Assembly: GCA_910575035.1 (NCBI GenBank)
Contig: CAJTDL010000004.1
Coordinates: 222,902 to 286,901 of the forward strand
Source: Lachnospiraceae bacterium
GTDB taxonomy: Bacteria > Bacillota > Clostridia > Lachnospirales > Lachnospiraceae
Direction: 5' to 3'
DNA length: 64,000 nt
A program made the translations under genes and the position numbers. Shown piece after piece: positions 1-7,299 of the stretch. A model generated the notes under the pieces. It ran no database searches. It had not been told where the DNA came from and saw only the letters and a list, made by a program, of their open reading frames with translations. Position 1 is the stretch's first letter. Every line of letters starts with the position of its first letter.

Positions 1-388
1 CATTTGCCAGGAAATCATCCACAATCAGGACATGGTCCGTTTCATTGATAAACTTTTTGGAAAGGGTCAGCTCATAGTTTGTTTCCTTGGTAAAAGACGT
101 CACAACTGTCTGGTATAGATCCTGGTTCAAAATTTTTGACGGCTGTTTTTTCAAAATCAGCAACGGAACCCTCAGTGCAAGGGAAGTCAGCAGCGCTGGG
201 GCAATGCCGGAGCTTTCGATAGTGGCTACCTTCGTGACCCCCTTGTCTTTGAAATGCCCAGCAAGCTCATTTGCCATTTCCTGCATCAGCAGAGGGTCAA
301 TCTGGTGGTTGATAAAGCTGTCCACCTTGAGGATATGCTCATTTAGCGCGATGCCATCCGTTTTGATTTTTTCTTCTAATAATTTCAT
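1..388 (-). CDS. xpt: Xanthine phosphoribosyltransferase, 3' part cut by window edge
   Basis: The first 129 codons are present; the C-terminus lies outside the window. The enzyme joins xanthine to PRPP to give XMP in purine salvage, in the cytosol. The visible protein begins MKLLEEKIKTDG and carries the Xpt-typical stretch KVDSFINHQIDP near residue 22, TIESSGIAPA near residue 53 and the start of the PRPP-binding loop (VLIVDDFLAN) at the cut. The ATG at 388 has an AGAGGTG ribosome site 7 bases upstream. The promoter at 437-465 leaves a leader of only about 40 bases, too short for the purine riboswitch often found before xpt. Family assignment is firm. Confidence 0.93.
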   Translation of the reverse strand, partial: MKLLEEKIKTDGIALNEHILKVDSFINHQIDPLLMQEMANELAGHFKDKGVTKVATIESSGIAPALLTSLALRVPLLILKKQPSKILNQDLYQTVVTSFTKETNYELTLSKKFINETDHVLIVDDFLAN

Positions 389-436
389 ATGTATTCACCT
401 CTATAAAAGATTTAGCCTAAATGGAATCTCCCCTTT

Positions 437-465
437 ATTATATAGGAAAAAGAAGCATATGACAA
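437..465 (-). promoter_or_regulatory. Sigma-A promoter of xpt
   Basis: On the minus strand, -35 TTGTCA (460-465) and -10 TATAAT (437-442) are separated by 17 bases. Transcription should start near 430, about 40 bases before the xpt start codon. Confidence 0.8.
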
Positions 466-571
466 GATTTTTGCATCAAATGAGGAAAAAGCCCTCACAT
501 ATATCAAAAATAGGACGTATTGCAGCGCGCCATCCATTGCTGAAGGCTTTTTCCATGAAAGCCGCAAAGGA

Positions 572-600
572 TTGCCAGGCGATTTCAGGTATGCTAAAAT
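572..600 (+). promoter_or_regulatory. Sigma-A promoter of rlmH
   Basis: -35 TTGCCA (572-577) and -10 TAAAAT (595-600) have a 17-base spacer, and TGC just before the -10 makes it an extended -10 element. It sits about 20 bases before the rlmH start, so the leader is very short. Confidence 0.65.
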
Positions 601-619
601 GGGAAAAAGGAGACAATCT

Positions 620-1099
620 ATGAAAATAACAATTGTAGCAGTGGGAAAGGTCAAGGAAAAATTTTACCGCAGTGCAGTCGAAGAATTTGAAAAGCGCCTG
701 AGCCGGTATTGCAGGCTGGAAGTTACAGAGGTGGCGGATGAGCAGACGCCAGACGGCGCCAGCGAGGCATTGGAACGGCAGATCAAGGAAAAGGAAGGGC
801 AGAGGATCCTCAAGCAGGTTCGGGAAGGGGATTGGGTGTGCGCCCTTGCCATTGAAGGGAAAATGCTGGATTCCGTAGAACTTTCCAGGAAAATAGAAGA
901 ATTAGGGATTGGTGGGGAAAGCCATCTTGTATTTGTGATCGGAGGCTCCCTGGGGCTGTCTGCCCAGGTTTTGGAACGGGCGGATTTTCTGCTGAGCTTC
1001 TCGAAGATGACATTTCCACACCAGCTAATGCGGGTTATTTTACTGGAGCAGATCTACCGGAGCTATCGGATCATGAGGAAAGAGCCTTATCATAAGTGA
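620..1099 (+). CDS. rlmH: 23S rRNA (pseudouridine1915-N3)-methyltransferase
   Basis: This 159-residue SPOUT-class enzyme uses S-adenosylmethionine to methylate pseudouridine 1915 in helix 69 of 23S rRNA on assembled ribosomes. The whole protein matches RlmH (YbeA/OrfX): N-terminal MKITIVAVGKVKEKFY, the central SPOUT segment FVIGGSLGLS, and the conserved C-terminus with SKMTFPHQLMRVILLEQIYR and YHK. Length is exactly that of the family. The ATG at 620 follows AAAAGGAGA with 7-8 bases spacing; a longer upstream reading (from 572) has no ribosome site. In many Firmicutes the 3' end of this gene is the SCCmec integration site, and here it is followed by a block of decayed genes. Confidence 0.97.
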   Translation: MKITIVAVGKVKEKFYRSAVEEFEKRLSRYCRLEVTEVADEQTPDGASEALERQIKEKEGQRILKQVREGDWVCALAIEGKMLDSVELSRKIEELGIGGESHLVFVIGGSLGLSAQVLERADFLLSFSKMTFPHQLMRVILLEQIYRSYRIMRKEPYHK

Positions 1100-1137
1100 G
1101 GGAGAAGTGGAATATCCAGAACTGCAAAAGACAATAA

Positions 1138-1383
1138 AAGAGGATTTTTGGGAAAAACCGTTATATGTATACTTTCGAGAATGTCTGTGAAGAGGATTCG
1201 GAGGTAATACTAAATGACAGGGCAGAGAAAGTTTACCTGAATGCAGATGGAAAGAATGGGACTGTAAGTAAGGAATGAAAAGCATTCTTAGATTATGTGG
1301 CTGGCAGGCCATCAGAAGATACATTTGTGAAGAAACTGAAACGTGCTGTGGAGGAGGCGAAAGAAAATGAGAGTGTCATATAA
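1138..1383 (+). pseudogene. C-terminal remnant of an Rpn-type (PD-(D/E)XK) putative transposase/nuclease
   Basis: The reading frame gives KNRYMYTFENVCEED, then KVYLNADGKNGTVSKE, an in-frame TGA, and KAFLDYVAGRPSEDTFVKKL. This order (YTFENxC, an FLNT-like strand, AFLDYVxGK) is the C-terminal third of the Rpn-family proteins common in Lachnospiraceae. The N-terminal nuclease core is absent, there is no start codon with a ribosome site, and the internal stop confirms decay. A second, longer family member is at 37508-38541. Confidence 0.6.
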
Positions 1384-1582
1384 TCTGTGTAAATTATCCA
1401 GACTGCAATTCTGATTCTATCGAATTGTCAAAATCCTGTAAAGGCTGAAACTCTTGCCTTGACAGGATTCAGGCAATTCAAACTATGATAATTAAGCAGT
1501 CAATGAGAATATTCAGACAATTTACTTATACAATTTGGCTGACAAAGCCTCTGAACTAAAAGGGGTATCAGGCTAAAATATG
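1384..1582. other. Intergenic stretch with no recognisable feature
   Basis: AT-rich sequence between the Rpn remnant and the hxlR-family gene. I see no reading frame, no clear promoter and no strong hairpin. Confidence 0.5.
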
Positions 1583-1915
1583 TTAAATTCTGTTTTTATT
1601 TCCCCATTCGCACATTCCATCCAGAATTGGCATTAAGGATTTACCGCGTTCAGTTAGGCTGTATTCAACCTTTGGCGGAATCTGGGGATATTCTTCGCGG
1701 TGAACGAGTTGATCTGCTTCCAATTCCTTCAAATTGGAACTGAGAGTTTTAAAGGAAATCTCCCCAATATATTTTTTCATTTCATTGAATCGAACAATAC
1801 CAAATTCCATCAACGTATAAAGAATCGTCATTTTATATTTTCCATTGATAAGTGATAAGGTATAGCTAAAGCCAGTGTCATTTAAACACTCTTTTGATAT
1901 ACAGCGTTTGTTCAT
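1583..1915 (-). CDS. HxlR-family winged-helix transcriptional regulator
   Basis: This 110-residue protein has the HxlR/DUF24 layout: an N-terminal Cys-containing arm (MNKRCISKECLNDTG), then LINGKYKMTILYTLMEFG, the recognition region SFKTLSSNLKELEADQLV and the wing (PPKVEYSLTERGKSL). Such proteins are small dimeric DNA-binding regulators, often responding to aldehydes, quinones or thiol stress through N-terminal cysteines. I start at the ATG at 1915, which follows AGGAGAG by about 8 bases; an ATG 12 codons upstream (1951) has no ribosome site. Three direct repeats just upstream are probable binding sites. The expected divergent target gene is gone: only broken LysR and LysE fragments remain. 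Confidence 0.88.
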   Translation of the reverse strand: MNKRCISKECLNDTGFSYTLSLINGKYKMTILYTLMEFGIVRFNEMKKYIGEISFKTLSSNLKELEADQLVHREEYPQIPPKVEYSLTERGKSLMPILDGMCEWGNKNRI

Positions 1916-1933
1916 TTTTACACTCTCCTTTTG

Positions 1934-1983
1934 ATAAGTATATAACTTCATATAAGTATATAACCTAAATATAAGTATTACAA
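1934..1983. promoter_or_regulatory. Three direct repeats upstream of the HxlR gene, probable operator
   Basis: The motif ATAAGTATATAAC occurs at 1934-1946 and 1952-1964, with a diverged copy ATAAGTATTACAA at 1971-1983, a spacing of 18-19 bases. Helically phased repeats directly before an HxlR gene suggest autoregulation. Binding itself is inference. Confidence 0.5.
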
Positions 1984-2217
1984 CTAAAAGTGTATACTTT
2001 ATTACTTCATATTTCTATCATACCATTGAAACCCTGTATTTACAAGGAAAATCTATTATTGTGATTCAGTCGGGTACGTGCTATAATTTCAATAGTATTG
2101 ATAATGGCAGGCCGATATTTAGGAGGATAAATTTATTATGGAAACAGTAATATAGGAGGGTATTCCCAATCATGCAAATGAAGTGAATTTTATCTGGACT
2201 ATCTGGTATAAGGGTAA

Positions 2218-2343
2218 TTGTATATTTCTCAGCAGAGTCTTTCCGGTGCTGTCAAAGAAGTGGAAAAGGAAGCTGGAATAACAATTTTCAGCCGATGCAG
2301 GGCAGGAGTGGCGCTGACACAGGAGGGTCAGCATCATTTCTAA
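2218..2343 (+). pseudogene. Fragment of a LysR-family regulator (N-terminal DNA-binding part)
   Basis: The frame reads LYISQQSLSGAVKEVEKEAG, then ITIFSRCRAGVALTQEGQHHF and a stop. This is the helix-turn-helix and following strand of a LysR protein. A stop codon lies just upstream of the fragment, no start codon is available, and the effector domain is missing. It runs without a gap into the LysE fragment. Confidence 0.7.
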
Positions 2344-2606
2344 AAGGATTTTTGCTGCAGTTTGTCAACGTGAAAATTTATTTATTTGGAATTACTGCAT
2401 TAACAGGATATATCACGGAATATAGTGCTTCTTTATGGGTTTTGCTCTTATTTGAGATTATCATAGCTACGATTGGAACAATTGCAACTCTTACATGGAT
2501 TGGTATGGGTGCCCTGATACAGAGAGCATACCGAAAATATTACAGGGTAATTAACATTATTCTTGCATTAACGTTATCAGAGTGTGTGTATAGCATGCTG
2601 AAATAG
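2334..2606 (+). pseudogene. C-terminal fragment of a LysE/RhtB-family amino-acid exporter
   Basis: The frame reads SFLKGFLLQFVNVKIYLFGITALTGY followed by two hydrophobic segments (WVLLLFEIIIATIGTIATL and INIILALTLSECVYSML). This is the conserved 'GFLLQFVNPK' region and last membrane helices of LysE-type exporters. The first half of the transporter is missing, and the fragment joins the preceding LysR fragment, so two genes seem to have been fused by a deletion. HxlR genes are commonly divergent from such exporters, so the fragment may be what is left of the regulator's target. Confidence 0.65.
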
Positions 2607-2832
2607 CAAAAGGGGTGTTACAAGCAAGTGAAACGCATCGGCAGTTGACGGATGAACAGTTGGCTGCTGCGGGGATTGAGCAGGGATTTTATGTAATAGA
2701 GGCAGGGGTATTTATTCGTATATGCTTTTGTCAGAAACTTTATGGAAACATCTTGTAGAAATTAATAAAGTATGTAATGAGATTTTTCTTTAATGTTACA
2801 GTGCAGTCTTGGGCATTTAGAAAAAATTGTTT
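2607..2832. other. Degenerate sequence, no intact gene
   Basis: A short open stretch from about 2607 translates as AKGVLQASETHRQLTDEQLA and continues into GFYVIEAGVFIRI before losing frame. It looks like decayed coding DNA, but I do not recognise the family. Confidence 0.35.
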
Positions 2833-3250
2833 TTAAAAAACCAAAATCGGGGGTTGACAGGACGGAAGAAATGGATTATTACTAACAGTGAGAAATGGGT
2901 TTTCACCGTATACCATGCTACGGCTTGCTCGTTTCTTTTTTATTGCCAGAACATCATTCCGTATCAGTTCCGATATCGCAGTGGGGGCATTTGCCTTAGC
3001 TTTTGCACCCATAAGGCTTTTCCAGCGCTCTGATTCTGTGTATTCTTCTGGCAGTTCGCTTCCAATATAAATACGCTCCGTATTTTCCACAATCTCGTAA
3101 TAGTCCCCGATTTTTCTTCCGATTCGGCGCGATGTGCGCTTCCACGATGTTTAGCGTGTCCATGATGACAGCGGCGCGGCGATTTTGGCTATGGCGGTTT
3201 CGCTGTATTCCAAAAAGGTTTTTGCGGTTCTTGAAAAGGAATCGATTCAC
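2833..3250 (-). pseudogene. Frameshifted remnant of a phage/ICE-associated polyvalent-protein nuclease-like domain
   Basis: On the minus strand one frame gives GDYYEIVENTERIYIGSELP, then ESERWKSLMGAKAKANA; the adjoining part (3000-3250) is in another frame, and a downstream piece AWYTVKTHFSL is in a third. The DYYEIVE...ERIYIGSDLP...GAKAKAKANA pattern recalls the toxin-like C-terminal domains of polyvalent proteins carried by conjugative elements and phages in Clostridia. Several frameshifts and the lack of a start show that it is dead. The family name is from memory and should be treated as tentative. Confidence 0.4.
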
Positions 3251-3282
3251 TTCGGGTGAGATACTTACCTAAAGGTGCGTAC

Positions 3283-3310
3283 TTGTTTTTTGTTTTATTC
3301 TTGCTATAAT
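3283..3310 (+). promoter_or_regulatory. Promoter of the flavodoxin-fold reductase pair
   Basis: -35 TTGTTT (3283-3288) and an extended -10 TGCTATAAT ending at 3310, 16-base spacer. The leader to 3418 is about 100 bases and contains a small hairpin (GCAGGA and TCCTGC, near 3323-3342). Confidence 0.6.
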
Positions 3311-3417
3311 TATAAAATCAACAGCAGGAAAAGTCAATCCTGCAAGGATACCAAAGCCCGCAGAGGCATTCCTGGACAGTGATTGCTTCTCAGGGAAATC
3401 TAAGGAGGGATTATTTT

Positions 3418-3963
3418 ATGAGTAAGAAAATCGTTGTTATTACAGGAAGCCCGCGTAAAAACGGGAACAGCTTTGCTATGACGGATGCGTTCATCAAAGC
3501 GGCGGAAACGAAAGGGCATACCATTACCCGCTTTGATGCCGCTATGAAGAAGGTAGGTGGATGCCATGCCTGTGAGGCCTGTTTTTCCACAGGGAAAGCC
3601 TGTACTTTTGATGATGACTTCAATACCATAGCGCCGGCAATCCTGGAAGCAGATGCAATTGTGTTTACTATGCCGGTTTACTGGTATTCTATCCCAGCAC
3701 AGATCAAGGGGGTCATTGACCGTATCTTTTCCCTTGTTGTTGGTGGTAAGGATATTGCAGGCAAGGAATGTGCACTTATCACCTGCTGTGAGGAAGAAGA
3801 TATGTCTGTCATGGACGGAGTCCGCATACCTGTTGAGCGTATGTGCGCCCTGAACAAATGGAAGATGGTTGGTGAGGTTTTGGTTCCCGGCGTGCTGAAT
3901 ATTGGGGATATTGATAAGACGGATGGATGCAAAAAAGCAGAGGCTTTGGCTGATGCAATATAA
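3418..3963 (+). CDS. NADPH-dependent FMN reductase / flavodoxin-fold iron-sulfur-type oxidoreductase
   Basis: This 181-residue cytosolic protein has the flavodoxin-like FMN-binding fold. The phosphate loop TGSPRKNGNS (residues 8-17) and the MPVYWYSIPAQIKGVIDR segment (near residue 82) are diagnostic of the NADPH-dependent FMN reductase family. The CxxC-type stretch GGCHACEACFSTGKAC (residues 43-58) is typical of the iron-sulfur flavoprotein subgroup. It probably reduces flavins, quinones or nitro compounds. The ATG at 3418 has AAGGAGGG 10 bases upstream. It forms a two-gene operon with the paralog starting 12 bases after its stop codon. Confidence 0.87.
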   Translation: MSKKIVVITGSPRKNGNSFAMTDAFIKAAETKGHTITRFDAAMKKVGGCHACEACFSTGKACTFDDDFNTIAPAILEADAIVFTMPVYWYSIPAQIKGVIDRIFSLVVGGKDIAGKECALITCCEEEDMSVMDGVRIPVERMCALNKWKMVGEVLVPGVLNIGDIDKTDGCKKAEALADAI

Positions 3964-3974
3964 GGAGGAGCCAT

Positions 3975-4526
3975 ATGGGTAAGAAAATCGTTATTTTAAA
4001 CGGAAGTCCCAGGAAGAATGGGAATACTGCATCACTGGCCGCTGAATTTACCAGGGGTGCAAAGGAAGCAGGGAATACAGTGGCAGAGTTTTTTCTGGAC
4101 GGTATGGATATCCATGGCTGTAAGGGCTGTTTTGGAGGCCATAGCAGCAGGGAATGTCCCTGTGTCCAGAGGGATGATATGGACAAAATTTATCCTGCGG
4201 TAAAAGAATCCGATGTGATCGTGTTTGCCACGCCGCTGTATTACTGGACTATGAGCGGGCAGATCAGGACGGCCATTGACCGCTTGTTTGCCCTGGAAGA
4301 AGGTGATGGGAACCTCCTCAGGGGAAATAACCGGGCAGCTGCATTACTGATGGCGGCAGAAGGAAATGGATTTGAGGACGTGCTTCTATACTACGAACAT
4401 CTGATGGGACATTTGAGATGGAAAAACCTTGGCCACGTTCTTGCTGGAAGGAATGGGCATGTGGGCGATATTGAAGGGAAGCCTGAACTTCAAAAGGCTT
4501 ATGAACTTGGGAAGTCAATTACATAA
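3975..4526 (+). CDS. Flavodoxin family NAD(P)H-dependent oxidoreductase
   Basis: This 183-residue paralog of the preceding protein has the phosphate loop NGSPRKNGNTASL at the N-terminus, the cysteine segment GCKGCFGG...CPC (residues 49-63) and the ATPLYYWTMSGQIRTAIDR signature near residue 86. It is expected to bind FMN and transfer electrons from NAD(P)H to a small acceptor; the substrate cannot be read from sequence. Its SD (AAGGAGGAG) overlaps the stop of the upstream gene, so the pair should be translated together. A hairpin at 4572-4601 probably ends the transcript. Confidence 0.87.
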   Translation: MGKKIVILNGSPRKNGNTASLAAEFTRGAKEAGNTVAEFFLDGMDIHGCKGCFGGHSSRECPCVQRDDMDKIYPAVKESDVIVFATPLYYWTMSGQIRTAIDRLFALEEGDGNLLRGNNRAAALLMAAEGNGFEDVLLYYEHLMGHLRWKNLGHVLAGRNGHVGDIEGKPELQKAYELGKSIT

Positions 4527-4571
4527 TTGCTGAAAAAGAATCTTATGGCAGCGGATTAAGGCTAATTTAAC

Positions 4572-4601
4572 AAGGCAGAGCATATTAAAATGTTCTGCCT
4601 T
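4572..4601 (+). terminator. Hairpin terminator after the flavodoxin-fold pair
   Basis: AAGGCAGAGCA and TGTTCTGCCTT form an 11-bp stem with one G-T pair and an 8-base loop. The following T-run is weak (GTCTGTATTTCT), so termination strength is uncertain. Confidence 0.55.
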
Positions 4602-4722
4602 GTCTGTATTTCTGCTTAAATTTGGGATGATAATGTTTCAAACAGCTTTATAATGAAACGGTCTATGCACGTAGGGCTGTTATGGGGATACCACAGGTGA
4701 AGTCGGAAGGGCACGTTGAAAC

Positions 4723-5877
4723 CTACTTCAGCTCTTCCTTGCTGCCATCAATTTGCCATAGAGACACTCCCATTTTTCCATCGAATGCGCAGACATAATA
4801 TTCGCCATCCTGCGTCTTGCAGATTGGCAGCAGGCCATTGAAAGCGCGGCCATCATTTACTGTATGGGAAATCTGCCTGGCCTGCGTGGTTTCGCCCGCC
4901 TTATACTCGTAAATACCGTCTTTTGCTACACATACTATGGTATCATTCCATGCATCCATAGGAGGCATAACTTCATGATTGTTTTTTTCGTACATCATTT
5001 GCACAAATTCCTGCAGGCCTTCCTCTGGTTCTTGGTCTTCGAGGGTTTCAGAATTTAGGCAGCTATAAATCTCTTTTCCATAGAGCAGGAACTGATCCTG
5101 GGTTTTCAGACATCCCATTGTCAGGTCGTATGGCAGGTTTTTTACTATTTTCTGTGTATTGGTATCATACAGCAGGCATTTTTCTGACCCTATCAGGGCA
5201 ATAATGTGGCTGTTCACATATTTGGCCTGAAACAAATGCACCGCCCCTCCTAACTGCGCATATACTTCATCCATATCGTACTTTACATAGGAATCTTCTG
5301 TGATCTGGTATACGTGGTTAACCTGGCCATTTTCTGCTTTGCCGTTTACTTCCGACAGGATCACAATAGCCTCAATCCCGGCCTCCCCCTTTCTGAGGTC
5401 GCCGGCAGCCAAAAAAGTTTTTTCATCATTCAGTTCATCTGGTTGGGAGAGAAGCTCTTCCCAGGTATCTCCTTGATCTGTGCTTTTCCATGCTATAACA
5501 TAGCGCCCAGTCAATGCGCTGTTATAGATATTGCCTGTAAGGGCATAGATTTCACCTGTATCGCCTGCCAGAAGGTCAAAGTAATCAGATTCTCCTACAT
5601 CTACCTTGGCTCCGAGCCCCTCTACCTGTGACTCTGCTTTATTTGACTTGATGATTGTTCCGACAACGCCTGCAAATACGGTAACAACAGAGGCGATTGC
5701 AATGATTGCAGCAACCATGGCTGCGCTTATATTTCTTTTTACCCATTTCATCATATACGGCGCTCCTTTCCGGCTATCGGCCTTTAAGAGATCATTCAGA
5801 ATTGCCTGGTCAGCATCGTCAGATAATGTAGCTTTATCCATCTGCTCACGGTACTTTTTCATATAATCATCCATCAT
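4723..5877 (-). CDS. Membrane-anchored anti-sigma-type protein with extracytoplasmic sensor-like domain
   Basis: The 384-residue protein has a short cytosolic N-terminus rich in charged residues (about 1-45), one membrane helix (SAAMVAAIIAIASVVTVFAGV, split by charge at about residues 50-72) and a large outside domain without family name that I recognise. The outer part has recurring motifs such as GEIYALTGNIYNS, YVIAWKSTDQGDTWEEL and DTNTQKIVKNLP, resembling the blades of a beta-propeller. It starts 2 bases after the stop of the ECF sigma gene, which strongly suggests it holds that sigma factor at the membrane. An alternative is an unrelated sensor lipoprotein, but the gene pairing argues against that. 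Confidence 0.7.
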   Translation of the reverse strand: MMDDYMKKYREQMDKATLSDDADQAILNDLLKADSRKGAPYMMKWVKRNISAAMVAAIIAIASVVTVFAGVVGTIIKSNKAESQVEGLGAKVDVGESDYFDLLAGDTGEIYALTGNIYNSALTGRYVIAWKSTDQGDTWEELLSQPDELNDEKTFLAAGDLRKGEAGIEAIVILSEVNGKAENGQVNHVYQITEDSYVKYDMDEVYAQLGGAVHLFQAKYVNSHIIALIGSEKCLLYDTNTQKIVKNLPYDLTMGCLKTQDQFLLYGKEIYSCLNSETLEDQEPEEGLQEFVQMMYEKNNHEVMPPMDAWNDTIVCVAKDGIYEYKAGETTQARQISHTVNDGRAFNGLLPICKTQDGEYYVCAFDGKMGVSLWQIDGSKEELK

Positions 5878-5879
5878 AC

Positions 5880-6335
5880 TTATTCTCCTTCCAATTTGGT
5901 TTTTAAATGCTTTCTGGCCCGTTCCATCCGGGATCTTACCGCGGACGCAGTGATTTTTAAAATCCTGGCAATTTCTTTTGTGTCATAACCCTCATAATAG
6001 TAAAGGTAAATTACAGTCCGTTCTTTGACAGACAATGACATAACAGTTTCGAATATATCTGATGCTTGTGTTTCTTTTGCAGGGATACTATCAGATAATT
6101 CCCCATTTTCATGACGTTTCCAAAATTTTAGGCGATTCTTGCATTCATTGGCTGTCACCGTCAAAAGCCATGGCCGTTCTTTTCCAGGAGAAATAGAAGC
6201 TTTATGTTCTATCATTTTTATAAATACATCGTGACAGACATCTTCTGCTTCAGCCTGTGAATGCAGGTATGTCAGAGCCAGCCGATAGACTGAATTTTTA
6301 TTGATATTGTAAACCTGTGAAATATCCAACTCCAT
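5880..6335 (-). CDS. ECF-type RNA polymerase sigma factor
   Basis: This 151-residue protein has the two ECF sigma regions: region 2 (about 1-75, with YLHSQAEAEDVCHDVFIKM and RPWLLTVTANECKNRLK) and region 4 (about 90-150, with LSVKERTVIYLYYYEGYDTKEIA and SAVRSRMERARKHLK). It directs RNA polymerase to a small stress regulon and is likely held inactive by the downstream membrane protein. I prefer the ATG at 6335, 5 bases after GGAGG, over an ATG at 6368 without ribosome site. A TATAAT box lies about 60 bases upstream on the minus strand, but I see no convincing -35. Confidence 0.9.
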   Translation of the reverse strand: MELDISQVYNINKNSVYRLALTYLHSQAEAEDVCHDVFIKMIEHKASISPGKERPWLLTVTANECKNRLKFWKRHENGELSDSIPAKETQASDIFETVMSLSVKERTVIYLYYYEGYDTKEIARILKITASAVRSRMERARKHLKTKLEGE

Positions 6336-6608
6336 CCCCTCCTCCCTTTCTCCTTTTTGAGTACTCATATATATAACAACTCAAAAGGCATTTTTGTCCC
6401 ATTATATCAGATTTTTTATGAAGCTTATATGTATCTTAATGAGCTATTCACAACAATAATCTGTCCATTTATGCGAATGGCATTCAGGTTTTGGCCTGTG
6501 TTCCGATATAGAAAACAGAATAAAAGAGCCGCTCATTATGCCCGCTGGCAATGAGAAGGGCAGCCGCGCTTGCCGTGGGGGATTGGCTTACAGAAAAGGA
6601 GAATGGCA

Positions 6609-7157
6609 ATGAATATCGGCAGAATTGAGATGAACTATATTCCAGTTACATATGGAGCAAAAAATGCAAATCAGAATGCAGTTTTTTCAGGCAATTTAGA
6701 AGGAGCTAATAAGCAATATGCACCAGAAAGCGTAAGTGCCGGCACAGAAGAAAATATGTCCCTTACAGAGCTTTACTATAGGATGCGGTGGGGATTGACA
6801 GATGAAAAAGAGAAGCAAGAGCACAGCACGCCTGTACAGAAAACAGACGCCAATGAAGCAGCAGACAAGGGGCAGGCTGATTTGAAAGCAGGAAAAGTGG
6901 GCAAAACCCAGGATGAGGAAAATGAGGATGAAAAGGATGAGGAGTCAAGGACAGACACCAATATCATCGTGAAGCCAGACGGCTCTAGGGTTCTTGTGGT
7001 AACCACAACGATAGGCGATATGGAAACAACCATGAGCCTTGAGATTTCGAAGCCAACGGATATGCCAAATGGAACCTCAGAAGAGGAAAGGGGGCAGGCA
7101 GAAGGGAAGGCAGATGAAAACAGTTCTTCTAACCATGGGCAGGGCAGTGGCCAGTAA
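6609..7157 (+). CDS. Hypothetical protein, charged and low-complexity
   Basis: I do not recognise this 182-residue protein. It has no signal peptide or membrane helix. A middle segment (about 75-120) is very rich in Glu, Asp, Lys and Gln and should be disordered. The only part that looks folded is a strand-rich stretch at about 120-150 (NIIVKPDGSRVLVVTTTIGD, followed by METTMSLEISK). The start at 6609 is chosen because AAAAGGAGA lies 7 bases upstream, whereas the ATG at 6603 would be too close. It stands alone, ahead of the riboswitch region. Confidence 0.6.
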   Translation: MNIGRIEMNYIPVTYGAKNANQNAVFSGNLEGANKQYAPESVSAGTEENMSLTELYYRMRWGLTDEKEKQEHSTPVQKTDANEAADKGQADLKAGKVGKTQDEENEDEKDEESRTDTNIIVKPDGSRVLVVTTTIGDMETTMSLEISKPTDMPNGTSEEERGQAEGKADENSSSNHGQGSGQ

Positions 7158-7167
7158 AAAAAGTGCT

Positions 7168-7196
7168 TGACTGTTTTGGCTATTGCAGTTATACTA
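7168..7196 (+). promoter_or_regulatory. Promoter of the riboswitch-MATE transcript
   Basis: -35 TTGACT (7168-7173), 17-base spacer, -10 TATACT (7191-7196). Transcription would start near 7203, about 20 bases before the first riboswitch stem. Confidence 0.75.
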
Positions 7197-7221
7197 TAAA
7201 TCAAAAAAGTATCTATATTTC

Positions 7222-7296
7222 TTGCCACCGGGTAAGGGCGTTTGGCGCTGAATTTCGTATCGTTAGGTCTTAGAAGATACGAAGTCCGGCGTTTTT
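7222..7296 (+). ncRNA. Probable guanidine-IV (mepA) riboswitch
   Basis: The first hairpin pairs TGCCA with TGGCG around a large loop containing CCGGGTAAGGGCGTT. The second is a perfect 8-bp stem, TTCGTATC with GATACGAA. It is followed by GTCCGGC and a T-run at 7291-7296; the CCGG of the first loop can pair with the 3' TCCGG. Two hairpins, loop-tail complementarity and a terminal GTCCGGCGTTTTT, all between a promoter and a MATE-family pump gene, fit the mepA/guanidine-IV class, which controls MATE exporters in Clostridia. I match the motif from memory; a covariance-model search would settle it. Confidence 0.65.
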
Positions 7297-7299
7297 GCG

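Noticed and set aside
390..571. Possible purine riboswitch upstream of xpt
   Set aside because: The aptamer core motifs are not present and the promoter at 437-465 leaves too little leader.
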